DNA from: an uncultured Flavobacteriaceae bacterium
Lineage (GTDB): Bacteria; Bacteroidota; Bacteroidia; Flavobacteriales; Flavobacteriaceae
Direction: 5' to 3'
DNA: 32,026 nucleotides
NCBI GenBank assembly: GCA_913043275.1
Contig: CAJWLL010000027.1
Coordinates: forward strand, 1 to 32,026
A program made the translations under genes and the position numbers. This document shows positions 8,525-16,648 of this stretch, one piece after another. The stretch's first letter is position 1; each line of letters opens with the position of its first letter. Below the pieces are notes generated by a model. The model ran no database searches and had not been told where the DNA came from. It worked only from the letters and a program-made list of their open reading frames with translations.

Positions 8525-9087
8525 GATTATCAAAATGGGTCAAGGCTTTTTTATTGATGCTGATTGTACTGCTTTTGAGTTGCGAAAGAGTCCAACAACC
8601 CAAACCAAAGGCTCAATTTCGCCTTCAGTATCCCGAGCCAAAATACAAGCAGGTACCCGATGATTTTCGTTTTGATTTTGAATATAACGATTGGGTTCAA
8701 TTAAAAGGAATTGCTAAAACAGCTCCGGATTTGTATTATCCTAAAATGAAAGCTACCTTGTATTTGTCTTATGTAGCTGTAGAAAATAATATAGATTCTT
8801 TATTAAAAGACGCATATAGACTTTCAGGGAAGCATATTATAAAGGCAACTGAAATACCCGAAAAGATCTTTTTGTCTGCAGATAAAAGAGTATATGGGAC
8901 TCTTTTTACTGTGGTGGGAAATGCTGCTTCACAATTGCAGTTTTTTGTGACAGACTCTACGGATCACTTTCTTATTGGGTCACTCTATTTTTATTCAAGA
9001 CCCAATTATGATTCTATCATGCCCGCTGCCAAATACGTAGAGCGAGATGTAATTCACCTGATGGAAACTCTGCGGTGGAAGGATTAA
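8521..9087 (+). CDS. gldD: Gliding motility lipoprotein GldD
   Basis: This 188-residue lipoprotein is required for gliding and the linked type IX secretion in Flavobacterium. A lipoprotein signal ends at C21 (LIVLLLSC), and the mature protein begins ERVQQPKPKAQFRLQYPEPKY, whose FRLxYPxPxY segment is a hallmark of GldD. The rest is a compact globular domain (DFRFDFEYNDWVQLKG; FFVTDSTDHFLIGSLYFYSRPNYDSI). It is translationally coupled to gldE by an ATGA overlap (8521-8524). Its stop overlaps the convergent HMA lipoprotein gene by four bases. Confidence 0.94.
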   Translation: MRLSKWVKAFLLMLIVLLLSCERVQQPKPKAQFRLQYPEPKYKQVPDDFRFDFEYNDWVQLKGIAKTAPDLYYPKMKATLYLSYVAVENNIDSLLKDAYRLSGKHIIKATEIPEKIFLSADKRVYGTLFTVVGNAASQLQFFVTDSTDHFLIGSLYFYSRPNYDSIMPAAKYVERDVIHLMETLRWKD

Positions 9088-9455
9088 TCTAATAGTTCGA
9101 AATCTTTGACAGAATAGGCCTCTCCAGTATTTAGAACTATTTGAGCAACTTCATTGGGAGTTATGACTTTAGGATTGAAAATCAAAGTGGCTTTTTTGGT
9201 TTCAAAATCTACTTTGGCTTCTTTTATTCCGTTGGTTTTGTTAAGGTTTTTTTCAATGAGTGCCGCACAACCCACAGAACAAATCATCCCTTCAATGCTC
9301 ATGGCCATAGGCTGGGATTCTTGGAATGAGGCTTTGTTGGTCTTAAGAGCATTTGTTTTTAACTTAATGGTTTTTTGAGATATGTTGTTTTTACAAGAGG
9401 TAAGGCTTAAAAATGAAAGCCCAATTATAACAGAGTAGAATGATATTTTTTCCAT
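9084..9455 (-). CDS. Heavy-metal-associated (HMA) domain lipoprotein
   Basis: This 123-residue lipoprotein has a signal ending at C21 (LSFLSLTSC), a polar linker, and an HMA/ferredoxin-like domain at about residues 50-118. The metal-binding loop reads GMICSVGCAALIEKNL, with C59 and C63. The spacing is CxxxC instead of the usual CxxC, a variant I recall from other Bacteroidota envelope proteins. It probably binds copper or another soft metal in the periplasm, but the metal is not readable from sequence. It starts 15 bases after the upstream M16 subunit gene, so it is the last gene of that operon. It converges with gldD over four shared bases. Confidence 0.85.
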   Translation of the reverse strand: MEKISFYSVIIGLSFLSLTSCKNNISQKTIKLKTNALKTNKASFQESQPMAMSIEGMICSVGCAALIEKNLNKTNGIKEAKVDFETKKATLIFNPKVITPNEVAQIVLNTGEAYSVKDFELLD

Positions 9456-9470
9456 GATTTAAAGTAAATT

Positions 9471-11540
9471 TTATTCAAATAAATTGTCGGGCATGGGTTC
9501 GTTAAGGATGATTGATTTTAATTGAAAATCTGCCTTTTGCGAACCCATATCTTTTTGGATAACTTGAGGGAAGAGTATCCCTTCTATTACCTTATAATTT
9601 CGAAAAGATGTCGTGGAAGATTGAACTTTCCCTTGCATTTCAATAGTCTCTACCGTTTGGAGTTTAAGAAAATCATCTACAGCATAATAAACGGTTTTAT
9701 TGTCAGACCATTTGATTTCGTATGCGTCTTTTCCATCAATGATGACGATTCTTTCTAATGAGATTTGATTGGGGTTGATTTCCAACTCGGGAAATAAGGC
9801 AGCATTTTTAATAGCATTTTCAAACTCTTCACTTTTCATCTCCGTTTTTTCTCCTTTCATTTCGTTATAACCTTTAGAGGGATTTAAGACCATTTTTTGG
9901 ATGATGTTGCCCATCATACTGATTTCTACCCGCATTTGTTTTTTAGCGGTTTGTCGGTTCGATATCTGTATGGTCATACCCTGCATACTGGCTTCCGAAA
10001 TAGAGGTTTTGGTTTTTATTACTTCCAACTTGGCCCTGCCTCCAATGGCATCTATATATCCTTCCATAATACGTTTGGCACTTAGTCCGTCCATTAGGGG
10101 TTTAGAAAAGACCGGTCTTTCTGTAACATTTCCGTATTTGTCGAAATAAAGCACATTTAATTTACGGCCATTGAATTCCATTTTTTCTAATGGGTTCAAA
10201 ACATCACTTCCCTTTCCGGTAACCACTACCCACATTAAGTTGGGATCAAAGTATTTTTTGGAGACTCTAGTAATATCTTCTCTTGTAACCTTTTGAATAT
10301 TCTTTAAAAGTTTGTTATAAAAATTGGGGGGTAATTTTTGCGTCTTGGTGTTGTAAGCGAAATTGGCAATATTTTCAGGATCCTCCATAGATCGAATAAG
10401 TGAGCCTGCATATTTTTTTTTAACAAGTTCCAATTCTTCTTCGGTGACCATCTCTTTACTCATTCGATCAACTTCATAGAGTAATTGGACCACAGCACTG
10501 TCGGTTACTGAATTGCGAACAGCGGCAAAAGCCCGCAATTGGGATTTAGTTTTATGGTTTATGTTAAAACGAGAATAAGAACCATAGGTGTAACCCTTGT
10601 CTTCCCTTAAGTTAAGGAATAGTCGAGCTTCTCCACCACCACCCAATATTTGATTGGCAATTGTTAGAGCATAATAATCGGGGTTATTTCTATCAATATT
10701 AGCAGTACATAAAACCGAAACCTCAGATTGAACGGCATTGGGCATTTCTACAAAGGCGATTTGGGCTTGGGGTAAGTTTTTTGGATTGTAAAACGTAGAA
10801 GGTACTACCTGGCCTTTGGCCCATTTCCCTAAATATTTTTTGGTCAGTTTTTTTGAGGATTCAAAGTCGATGTCCCCTACTATGGTGATGTAAGCATCTT
10901 GAGCATGAAAGTTTTTTTGATACAATTGCTGGAGATCATCTATCGAAACACTTTTAATACTCTTTTCTGAAACGAATTCACCATAGGGATGATCCTTACC
11001 ATAGGAGAGAAGATTTTCTACCCTGCGAGCTGCTGTTTTTACATCTTTTTCATTAGATTTTAATGCTTCTAAGGTTTTGTCTACTTCTTTTTGGAATTCC
11101 TCTTTAAGAAAGTGGGGGTGGAGTAAAGCATCGATCATCATTTCAAAAACCCTGGGAAAATAGCGTTTTAACGTACTGGCGTACCCACCTTGTGCATTTA
11201 AACTCAGACGGGCACCCATAAAATCTATTTCCTCCTCAAAATAATCTTTGGGAATGTTTTTTGATCCTTTTCCCATCATGCTGCTTAGTAGTCCAGATAA
11301 GCCTGCTTTTTCACCCTCCAGATAAAGGGGGTTGTCGATACTGAGGGAAACGGAAACTTGAGGTAATTTGTGGTTTTCTACTACCATAAGGGTTAGACCA
11401 TTATCAAACTGGTGTTCTTTTGGAGTTCCAAAGTTGATTTCGGGAATAGGTCCTGGTTGAGGCTGTATGGATCGATCAATTTGTGCTTTTGCATTGCCCA
11501 AAAAGCCAATGGAAACTAATAATATTAAGGCTTTTATCAT
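9471..11540 (-). CDS. M16B peptidase subunit lacking the zinc motif, with extra C-terminal domain
   Basis: This is a 689-residue exported protein (signal peptide 1-20, ending NAKAQ). Residues 35-460 form two M16-type domains. Where HxxEH is expected the sequence is LSGLLSS (residues 81-87; G83, S86 and S87 replace H, E and H), so it cannot bind the catalytic zinc. It keeps the substrate-binding motif of the second half, LREDKGYTYG (R...Y). Residues from about 480 to 689 form an additional mostly-beta region (IDAIGGRAKLEVIKT..., YYAVDDFLKLQTVETI..., GILFPQVIQKDMG) resembling the LolA/LppX lipoprotein-carrier fold; that likeness is my inference. The upstream gene, two bases away, encodes the zinc-bearing partner. 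Together they look like a heterodimeric periplasmic M16B protease. Confidence 0.9.
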   Translation of the reverse strand: MIKALILLVSIGFLGNAKAQIDRSIQPQPGPIPEINFGTPKEHQFDNGLTLMVVENHKLPQVSVSLSIDNPLYLEGEKAGLSGLLSSMMGKGSKNIPKDYFEEEIDFMGARLSLNAQGGYASTLKRYFPRVFEMMIDALLHPHFLKEEFQKEVDKTLEALKSNEKDVKTAARRVENLLSYGKDHPYGEFVSEKSIKSVSIDDLQQLYQKNFHAQDAYITIVGDIDFESSKKLTKKYLGKWAKGQVVPSTFYNPKNLPQAQIAFVEMPNAVQSEVSVLCTANIDRNNPDYYALTIANQILGGGGEARLFLNLREDKGYTYGSYSRFNINHKTKSQLRAFAAVRNSVTDSAVVQLLYEVDRMSKEMVTEEELELVKKKYAGSLIRSMEDPENIANFAYNTKTQKLPPNFYNKLLKNIQKVTREDITRVSKKYFDPNLMWVVVTGKGSDVLNPLEKMEFNGRKLNVLYFDKYGNVTERPVFSKPLMDGLSAKRIMEGYIDAIGGRAKLEVIKTKTSISEASMQGMTIQISNRQTAKKQMRVEISMMGNIIQKMVLNPSKGYNEMKGEKTEMKSEEFENAIKNAALFPELEINPNQISLERIVIIDGKDAYEIKWSDNKTVYYAVDDFLKLQTVETIEMQGKVQSSTTSFRNYKVIEGILFPQVIQKDMGSQKADFQLKSIILNEPMPDNLFE

Positions 11541-11542
11541 TT

Positions 11543-12868
11543 TTATTCTTTTTGGGGCTTAGGTAAATAGTGTAATTCCAATCGCTGATTAGAGTTGAGG
11601 TAGCTTTGAGCAACTTTTTGGATTTCCTCACGAGTAATGGATTTGTAAAGTTCAAGCTCTTTGTTGATTAGGTTCGTGTCTTTATTGTAAAAGGTGTAAT
11701 ATTCCGCCAGGGAATTGGCGATTCCTTCTATGGTAGAATTAGAATTGACAAATTCAGATTCAAACTGATTTTGTAATTTTTGGTAGTCTTTTTCTGAGAT
11801 TAATTCTTTTTGAATTTTAACTAATTCCTCGTCAATTTCAGTTATCAGATTTTCTAATTTTGTTTCACCCAGAGGTAAACTTAAAATCACATAGGTACTG
11901 TAATCCTCGTTGTTCATATTAAAAGCAGCGATCTCAAGTGACATTTTTTGCTTATCTACTAGTTTTTTATAGAGTTTAGAACTTTTTCCTTTACTGAGAT
12001 AAGTCGAAATCACGTCGAGGACTCTGGCGTCTCTAGAATTTCTTCCCGGTGTTCTGTAGGCCAAAAAAATAGCCGGTATTTGAATGTTAGAGTCAAAGGC
12101 TTCTGCTTTGATGGTCTGAGTGATGGGTAATTCTTTTGGAAATATTCGCTGAATTTCCAGACCTCGGGGGATAGTTCCAAAATAGTCTTCAATCCACTTC
12201 TTGGCTTGGGGAATCTTGATGTCCCCTGCAACAGTCAAAGTTGCATTATTGGGAATGTAATACTTTTTATTGAAGGCCATAAATTCCTCGAGGGTAGCAG
12301 CGTCTAAATGTTCCATTTTTCCAATGGTCGTTTGGCTGTATGGATGCAATTTGTACAAATAGGATTTTACTTCTTCATTCCATTTTCCATAGGGGCTGTT
12401 GTCGTAGCGCATGCGTTTTTCTTCTTTGACCACTTCGTTTTGGGTGTCAACACCGGTTTGATCAATTATGGAATGGAGCATGCGTTCGGACTCCATCCAA
12501 AGGCCCAGCTTGAGATTGTTGGAAGGAAAGTTTTCGTAATAATAGGTAAAATCATTTGTAGTGTAGGCATTGTTAGAACCTCCGTTGCCAGTAACTATGC
12601 TGAACCATTTTCCTTTTGGTATATTTTTTGTGCCTTCGAACAACAGATGCTCAAAAAAATGCGCAAAACCTGTCCTTTCTGGATCTTCATCTTTGGAGCC
12701 CACATGATACAAAACTGAGATTGTGACTATTGGGACCGAGTTGTCTCTATGCAATATTACATGAAGACCGTTATCTAGGTCGTATTCTTCAAAGACAACT
12801 TTTTGACAATAAATGAATTGAGAGCCAATAAATAAAGCTGTCAAGATACTGAGGTTAAGTTTTTTCAT
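11543..12868 (-). CDS. M16 family zinc metallopeptidase, catalytic subunit
   Basis: This 441-residue exported metallopeptidase has a signal peptide (1-21, ending FIYCQ). The inverted zinc motif HFFEH is at residues 70-74 and the third zinc ligand at E150 (NEVVKEEKRMR), the 76-residue spacing expected for the family. The second half keeps the fold but lacks the R...Y substrate motif (KLYKKLVDKQKMSLEIAAFN), which the downstream partner supplies. This division of labour is typical of two-subunit M16B enzymes. The operon order is catalytic subunit, non-catalytic subunit, HMA lipoprotein. The gap to the partner is two bases, so coupled translation is likely. The upstream spacer is AT-rich without a clear TAnnTTTG box. 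Confidence 0.93.
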   Translation of the reverse strand: MKKLNLSILTALFIGSQFIYCQKVVFEEYDLDNGLHVILHRDNSVPIVTISVLYHVGSKDEDPERTGFAHFFEHLLFEGTKNIPKGKWFSIVTGNGGSNNAYTTNDFTYYYENFPSNNLKLGLWMESERMLHSIIDQTGVDTQNEVVKEEKRMRYDNSPYGKWNEEVKSYLYKLHPYSQTTIGKMEHLDAATLEEFMAFNKKYYIPNNATLTVAGDIKIPQAKKWIEDYFGTIPRGLEIQRIFPKELPITQTIKAEAFDSNIQIPAIFLAYRTPGRNSRDARVLDVISTYLSKGKSSKLYKKLVDKQKMSLEIAAFNMNNEDYSTYVILSLPLGETKLENLITEIDEELVKIQKELISEKDYQKLQNQFESEFVNSNSTIEGIANSLAEYYTFYNKDTNLINKELELYKSITREEIQKVAQSYLNSNQRLELHYLPKPQKE

Positions 12869-13117
12869 ACTATAATTGAGCTTAAATTTAATTTAATTTA
12901 ATAAATTACCTATAAAGAAGCTAAAAGAGAATGTTTTTCTAAAGTTCTATGGGTAATTATGAGTCAGATCTATTTAGTATTTCTTTTCTTGGAGCATTAG
13001 TTAGGACTGTTTTATTAACATGAAAAAAGAAATATTTTAAAAGAAGAAATTAATCCTTAGATTCATAGTTGTTATAACGCAAGGTTAAACTCAACTTGAT
13101 CACTAAAAATCATCAAA

Positions 13118-13783
13118 ATGAAAAACAAAATTTTCATCGTTTTTTTCTCACAATTCTTTTTTCAGCAAATGTTATTAGGACAGGTTTTTTCCTTTATAAC
13201 TCAAGAAAATGGAAAACACATACAACATAGAATTTTAATGGATAAGGAGTATTTTGTAGAAACTCAATTTTCTTCCAAATCCAATCAATTTATTAAAACC
13301 ATAGGAGGCTTCTATCAAAAAAAGGGTAACGATTTGATGGTGGTCTTAGAGTTCAACTCCAATTTTCCCAAGGATAGCCTGAAAAACATTATGATCAACA
13401 ATCAAGATTATTGGAAAAAAATTTCCAATAATACATTACCTCTTCAAGGCAAGTGGTTAATGGCCGGAAGGGTTAATGGAGATCAAGAACGAAGAAGAGA
13501 TACGGACCGCCCAAGAAAAACGATGAAAATTTTAGTTGATGGTTATTTCCAGTGGATTGCGTATAATACAGCTAGCTTTTCCTTTCATGGAACAGGAGGG
13601 GGAAGTTATACCGCATTAGAAGATACCTATACCGAAACAATTGATTATTTTTCGAGGGATAACAACAAAGTAGGAATTACACTAGGGTTTGAATATGAAA
13701 AAAAAGGAATGGATTGGCATCATAAAGGATTCAGCAGCAAAGGAAAGCCCTTGCATGAAATATGGACTTATAGAATTCCCTAG
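13118..13783 (+). CDS. Secreted protein of unknown function
   Basis: This is a 221-residue exported protein with a signal peptide (about 1-21, ending LLGQ). I recognise it as a flavobacterial family usually annotated only as 'membrane or secreted protein'. The conserved block is in the C-terminal half: KWLMAGRVNG, RKTMKILVDGYFQWIAYNT, FHGTGGGSYTALEDTYTETIDYFSRDN, VGITLGFEYE, WHHKGFSSKGKPLHEIW. The alternating strands suggest a small beta-barrel or lipocalin-like fold, but that is inference. The downstream transporter begins three bases after its stop, so the two are probably cotranslated. No catalytic motif is evident. Confidence 0.75.
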   Translation: MKNKIFIVFFSQFFFQQMLLGQVFSFITQENGKHIQHRILMDKEYFVETQFSSKSNQFIKTIGGFYQKKGNDLMVVLEFNSNFPKDSLKNIMINNQDYWKKISNNTLPLQGKWLMAGRVNGDQERRRDTDRPRKTMKILVDGYFQWIAYNTASFSFHGTGGGSYTALEDTYTETIDYFSRDNNKVGITLGFEYEKKGMDWHHKGFSSKGKPLHEIWTYRIP

Positions 13784-13786
13784 TCG

Positions 13787-14731
13787 TTGGGTATATTTAA
13801 CACTATACCTGCTGCTTTTCCATGGATTGTATTGATTGCTTCGTGTCTAGCATTATACCATCCTCCACTATTTACTTGGTTTTCCGGAAATTGGATAACC
13901 CTTGGATTGGGAGGCATAATGTTGGGTATGGGTTTGACATTACGATTAGTGGATTTTCTTAGGGTGACCCAGACTCCAAGGTGGGTTATGACCGGTCTTC
14001 TTTTGCAGTTTACGGTTATGCCTTTTTTTGGTTGGCTTTTGGGAAAAGTATTTGATTTACCTCCTTTTTTTGCGGTGGGATTGATTCTGGTTTCTAGTTG
14101 TCCCGGAGGAACAGCTTCTAATGTGATTGTATTTTTATCTAGATCCAATTTGGCTTTATCGGTTACTATGACTGCCCTCTCGACCATGGTGGGGATTGTT
14201 ATGACTCCCTTGTTGACCAGTAGTCTTTCAGGTAGTGAAATTCATGTGGATGCTTTGGGCTTGTTTTATACTACGCTCAAGGTGGTCTTGGTTCCTGTAG
14301 TCTTGGGTGTTTTTCTCAATGCCCAGTTACCGCGTTACACTCAAAAGATTCAATTTTATTCCCCATCCCTTGCCGTAATACTTATAACATTGATAGTGGC
14401 TAGTATTATTGGACAGGGAAAAGAAATTATTCTTGGATCTGGTATTTCCCTTATTTTTTCCATTATGACCCTTCATCTGGCAGGATTTATTTTAGGCTAT
14501 TTTTTAAGTAAAATCTTTCTAAAAGAAGAAGGTGTGAGTAGAACTATTTCGGTAGAGGTGGGCATGCAAAATTCTGGTTTGGGAGTAGTTTTGGCCAAAG
14601 AAAATTTTGCAAACCCTACAGTGGCAATCCCAGCAGCTATTTCCAGCTTGGTTCATTCACTTTACGGAAGTATTTTCGTAGCCTTGTTCAGCAACAGAAC
14701 TGCTGAGCCTCCTATGGAAAAGGCTAATTAA
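13787..14731 (+). CDS. BASS-family (bile acid:sodium symporter-like) transporter
   Basis: This is a 314-residue inner-membrane protein with about nine or ten hydrophobic segments. The BASS signatures are GGIMLGMGLTLRLVDF in the second helix, LVSSCPGGTASNV at the first helix crossover and VEVGMQNSGLGVVLA at the second; the two crossovers hold the sodium sites in structurally known members. Bacterial members carry organic anions such as pantoate, keto acids or sulfonated compounds, so the substrate is open. The start is a TTG at 13787, three bases after the upstream stop; no ATG lies before the second helix, so the TTG or an equivalent non-ATG start is required. The gene is followed after 60 bases by an SGNH hydrolase. 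Confidence 0.88.
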   Translation: MGIFNTIPAAFPWIVLIASCLALYHPPLFTWFSGNWITLGLGGIMLGMGLTLRLVDFLRVTQTPRWVMTGLLLQFTVMPFFGWLLGKVFDLPPFFAVGLILVSSCPGGTASNVIVFLSRSNLALSVTMTALSTMVGIVMTPLLTSSLSGSEIHVDALGLFYTTLKVVLVPVVLGVFLNAQLPRYTQKIQFYSPSLAVILITLIVASIIGQGKEIILGSGISLIFSIMTLHLAGFILGYFLSKIFLKEEGVSRTISVEVGMQNSGLGVVLAKENFANPTVAIPAAISSLVHSLYGSIFVALFSNRTAEPPMEKAN

Positions 14732-14791
14732 ATCCGCTAGAAGAATTTATCTTATATTGAATACGAATTCATCTATAAACAATTTAAATAT

Positions 14792-15919
14792 ATGAAAACC
14801 AACCGTTATAGTCGACGCCAGTTTACTTCTCAATTGGTGGGAGGTTTGGTCAGCTTGGTTCTTTCTCCGGCACTATTTGCCCAAAAACCATTGATGTCAG
14901 AGAATGAAATAGATTGGTATGATGTAAAAGGAACAGGGGTAGAAGGGAAAGGCTGGAAAGACACCAAAAGATGTTTTGACCGATTTCCTTCCAAAGCTCA
15001 GGGAATGGTTCGTGAGGCCGTATGGAATCTCTCTCGTCATTCAGCGGGGATGTGCTTGCGGTTTGTTTCGGATTCGCCTAATATATATGTTCGCTATAGC
15101 CTTTACGAAGACAAATTGGCCATGTCCCATATGCCCGCTACAGGTGTGAGTGGTTTGGATTTGTACGGTAGTGATGATAATGGTATAGACCGTTGGGTGG
15201 CAGTCGTAAGACCAGAAAAAAAAGAGATAGAAACCACCATAGCCAAAGACTTGGCCCCGGGGTCACGTCGTTATACGCTGTATTTGCCTCTATACAATGG
15301 AGTAGACTCACTGGAAGTAGGTGTCTTCAAAGGACAATCTTTTAAAGCCTTAGCCCCCCGTAAGGAAAAACCCTTACTCTTTTATGGAACCTCTATCATG
15401 CACGGTGCTTGTGCATCACGACCAGGCATGGCTTTCCCGGCGATTTTGGGCAGGAGGTTGAGGAGGCCAACCATCAACTTAGGATTTTCAGGGAATGGAC
15501 GTATGGAAGCAGAGGTAGCTGCTTTGCTAGCCGAGCAAGATCCATGTGCGTATGTAATTGACTGTCTGCCCAATATGAACGAAATCAGTATCTCAGAAAG
15601 AACAGTTCCGTTGGTGAAAAAATTGAGAGAAGCACACGACAAAACTCCTATATTATTGGTAGAAGATCGAAGTTTTACTAATACTCGATTTTTCCCTTTC
15701 AGAAAATCTCATCACCAAAAAAGTCGAGCAGCACTCAAAAAAGCTTATTCTAAATTGATTGATGCCGGCATAGGAAACCTCTATTATTTGGATGGAGATT
15801 ATCTATTGGGTGAAGATGGGGAAGGAGCAACTGACGGTTCACACCCTAGCGATCTTGGAATGGTGCGTTATGCAGATGCCTATGAACCTGTTTTGAGGTC
15901 GATGCTTAAGCAGTTTTAA
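14792..15919 (+). CDS. Exported SGNH/GDSL hydrolase with GxDLY N-terminal domain
   Basis: This is a 375-residue predicted esterase or deacylase. The N-terminus has a Tat-like signal (SRRQF at 7-11, hydrophobic stretch 15-29, ending LFAQ). Residues 38-190 form the GxDLY-type beta domain, with GLDLY at 121-125. The SGNH catalytic domain follows: block I is LLFYGTSIMHG with S201, block II is NLGFSGNG (G231 or G234 region), block III is DCLPNMN, and block V is TDGSHP with D348 and H351. This family is common in polysaccharide-degrading Bacteroidota and may act on acetyl groups of glycans; the substrate is not shown. Cofactor-binding Tat export is not needed for this fold, so a Sec route is also possible. 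Confidence 0.88.
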   Translation: MKTNRYSRRQFTSQLVGGLVSLVLSPALFAQKPLMSENEIDWYDVKGTGVEGKGWKDTKRCFDRFPSKAQGMVREAVWNLSRHSAGMCLRFVSDSPNIYVRYSLYEDKLAMSHMPATGVSGLDLYGSDDNGIDRWVAVVRPEKKEIETTIAKDLAPGSRRYTLYLPLYNGVDSLEVGVFKGQSFKALAPRKEKPLLFYGTSIMHGACASRPGMAFPAILGRRLRRPTINLGFSGNGRMEAEVAALLAEQDPCAYVIDCLPNMNEISISERTVPLVKKLREAHDKTPILLVEDRSFTNTRFFPFRKSHHQKSRAALKKAYSKLIDAGIGNLYYLDGDYLLGEDGEGATDGSHPSDLGMVRYADAYEPVLRSMLKQF

Positions 15920-16062
15920 ACGCTGTTTTAAAGTAAAATGATTATTTTTAATAGATAAATTCACAAAGTTTAAACCTTGCATGATTTTTTGTGGAGAATT
16001 ATTTAAAAAATAGTAGAAAGAAGTATACTTAAGGATCAGATAATTATTAAAAAAATAGAGTC

Positions 16063-16431
16063 ATGATAAAAAAAACGACTTGGCGTCCTTTGCCAGATTT
16101 CTTGACCATTAAGAAAAGTAAAATAGAAGGTCTGGGGGTTTTTGCCACACGGGATTTACCCAAAGGATTTGACCTAGGTATCTCACATATTTTTGACGAG
16201 CGTTTTCCTGACGGATATATTCGTTTGCCCTTGGGTGGTTTTATCAATCACCACGAAATCCCTAATTGTAAGGCGATTTTAGCTGAAGAGGACAATGAAA
16301 TGGGGAAATTAAAACACATTCGCATTGAAGCGATTAAAACTGTTACAGTGGGTCAAGAAATTACCATAAAGTACATAATCAACAAATTGGAAAACCCCAA
16401 TTGGGAGTTTGAATATGAGATTTCTCAATAA
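16063..16431 (+). CDS. Small stand-alone SET-domain protein (putative lysine methyltransferase)
   Basis: This 122-residue cytoplasmic protein is essentially one SET domain. The SAM-binding start is KIEGLGVFATRDLPKG (residues 20-36). FINHHEIPNCKA corresponds to the NHS..PN motif that builds the pseudoknot, and VGQEITIKYI to the GEELTxxY motif with the catalytic tyrosine. There are no pre-SET or post-SET cysteines, and the inserted iSET region is very short (residues 42-60). SET proteins of this size occur sporadically in bacteria and methylate protein lysines; the target here is unknown. The gene stands alone with about 140 bases upstream and an inverted repeat downstream. The call rests on the three ordered motifs. 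Confidence 0.85.
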   Translation: MIKKTTWRPLPDFLTIKKSKIEGLGVFATRDLPKGFDLGISHIFDERFPDGYIRLPLGGFINHHEIPNCKAILAEEDNEMGKLKHIRIEAIKTVTVGQEITIKYIINKLENPNWEFEYEISQ

Positions 16432-16453
16432 ATTTTGCCTCTATTTATAAAAA

Positions 16454-16487
16454 AACCCGCTAAGTTTAGCTTGAACTTTAGGGGGTT
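16454..16487 (-). terminator. Strong hairpin, probable terminator
   Basis: AACCC-G-CTAAGTT (16454-16466) pairs with AACTT-T-AG-G-GGGTT (16474-16487) around a 7-base loop, with one bulged T and one G/G mismatch. Adjacent A bases at 16449-16455 become a T-run on the minus strand, so it would end transcripts of the GT9 gene that stops 160 bases away. It might also act for the SET gene on the plus strand, where no T-run follows. Confidence 0.5.
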
Positions 16488-16648
16488 AAACCAATTAAAC
16501 AAACAAAAATGAAGCTTATTAAATTCTCACATAAAATTAATGAATGATTTGTTAAAGAATTGGTAAAAGTGAGGTTAAATAGAAGTTAAAACATTTATTT
16601 TCAACAAGAGAATTTTTAAAAAGCTAAAGAATTATTTACTAGATAAAT

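Noticed and set aside
12308-12718. 136-residue plus-strand frame
   Set aside because: It is antisense to the catalytic M16 peptidase gene, which has full motif support; no domain or signal is recognisable in this frame.
13780-14187. 135-residue minus-strand frame
   Set aside because: It is antisense to the start of the BASS transporter gene; its composition is low-complexity and not protein-like.
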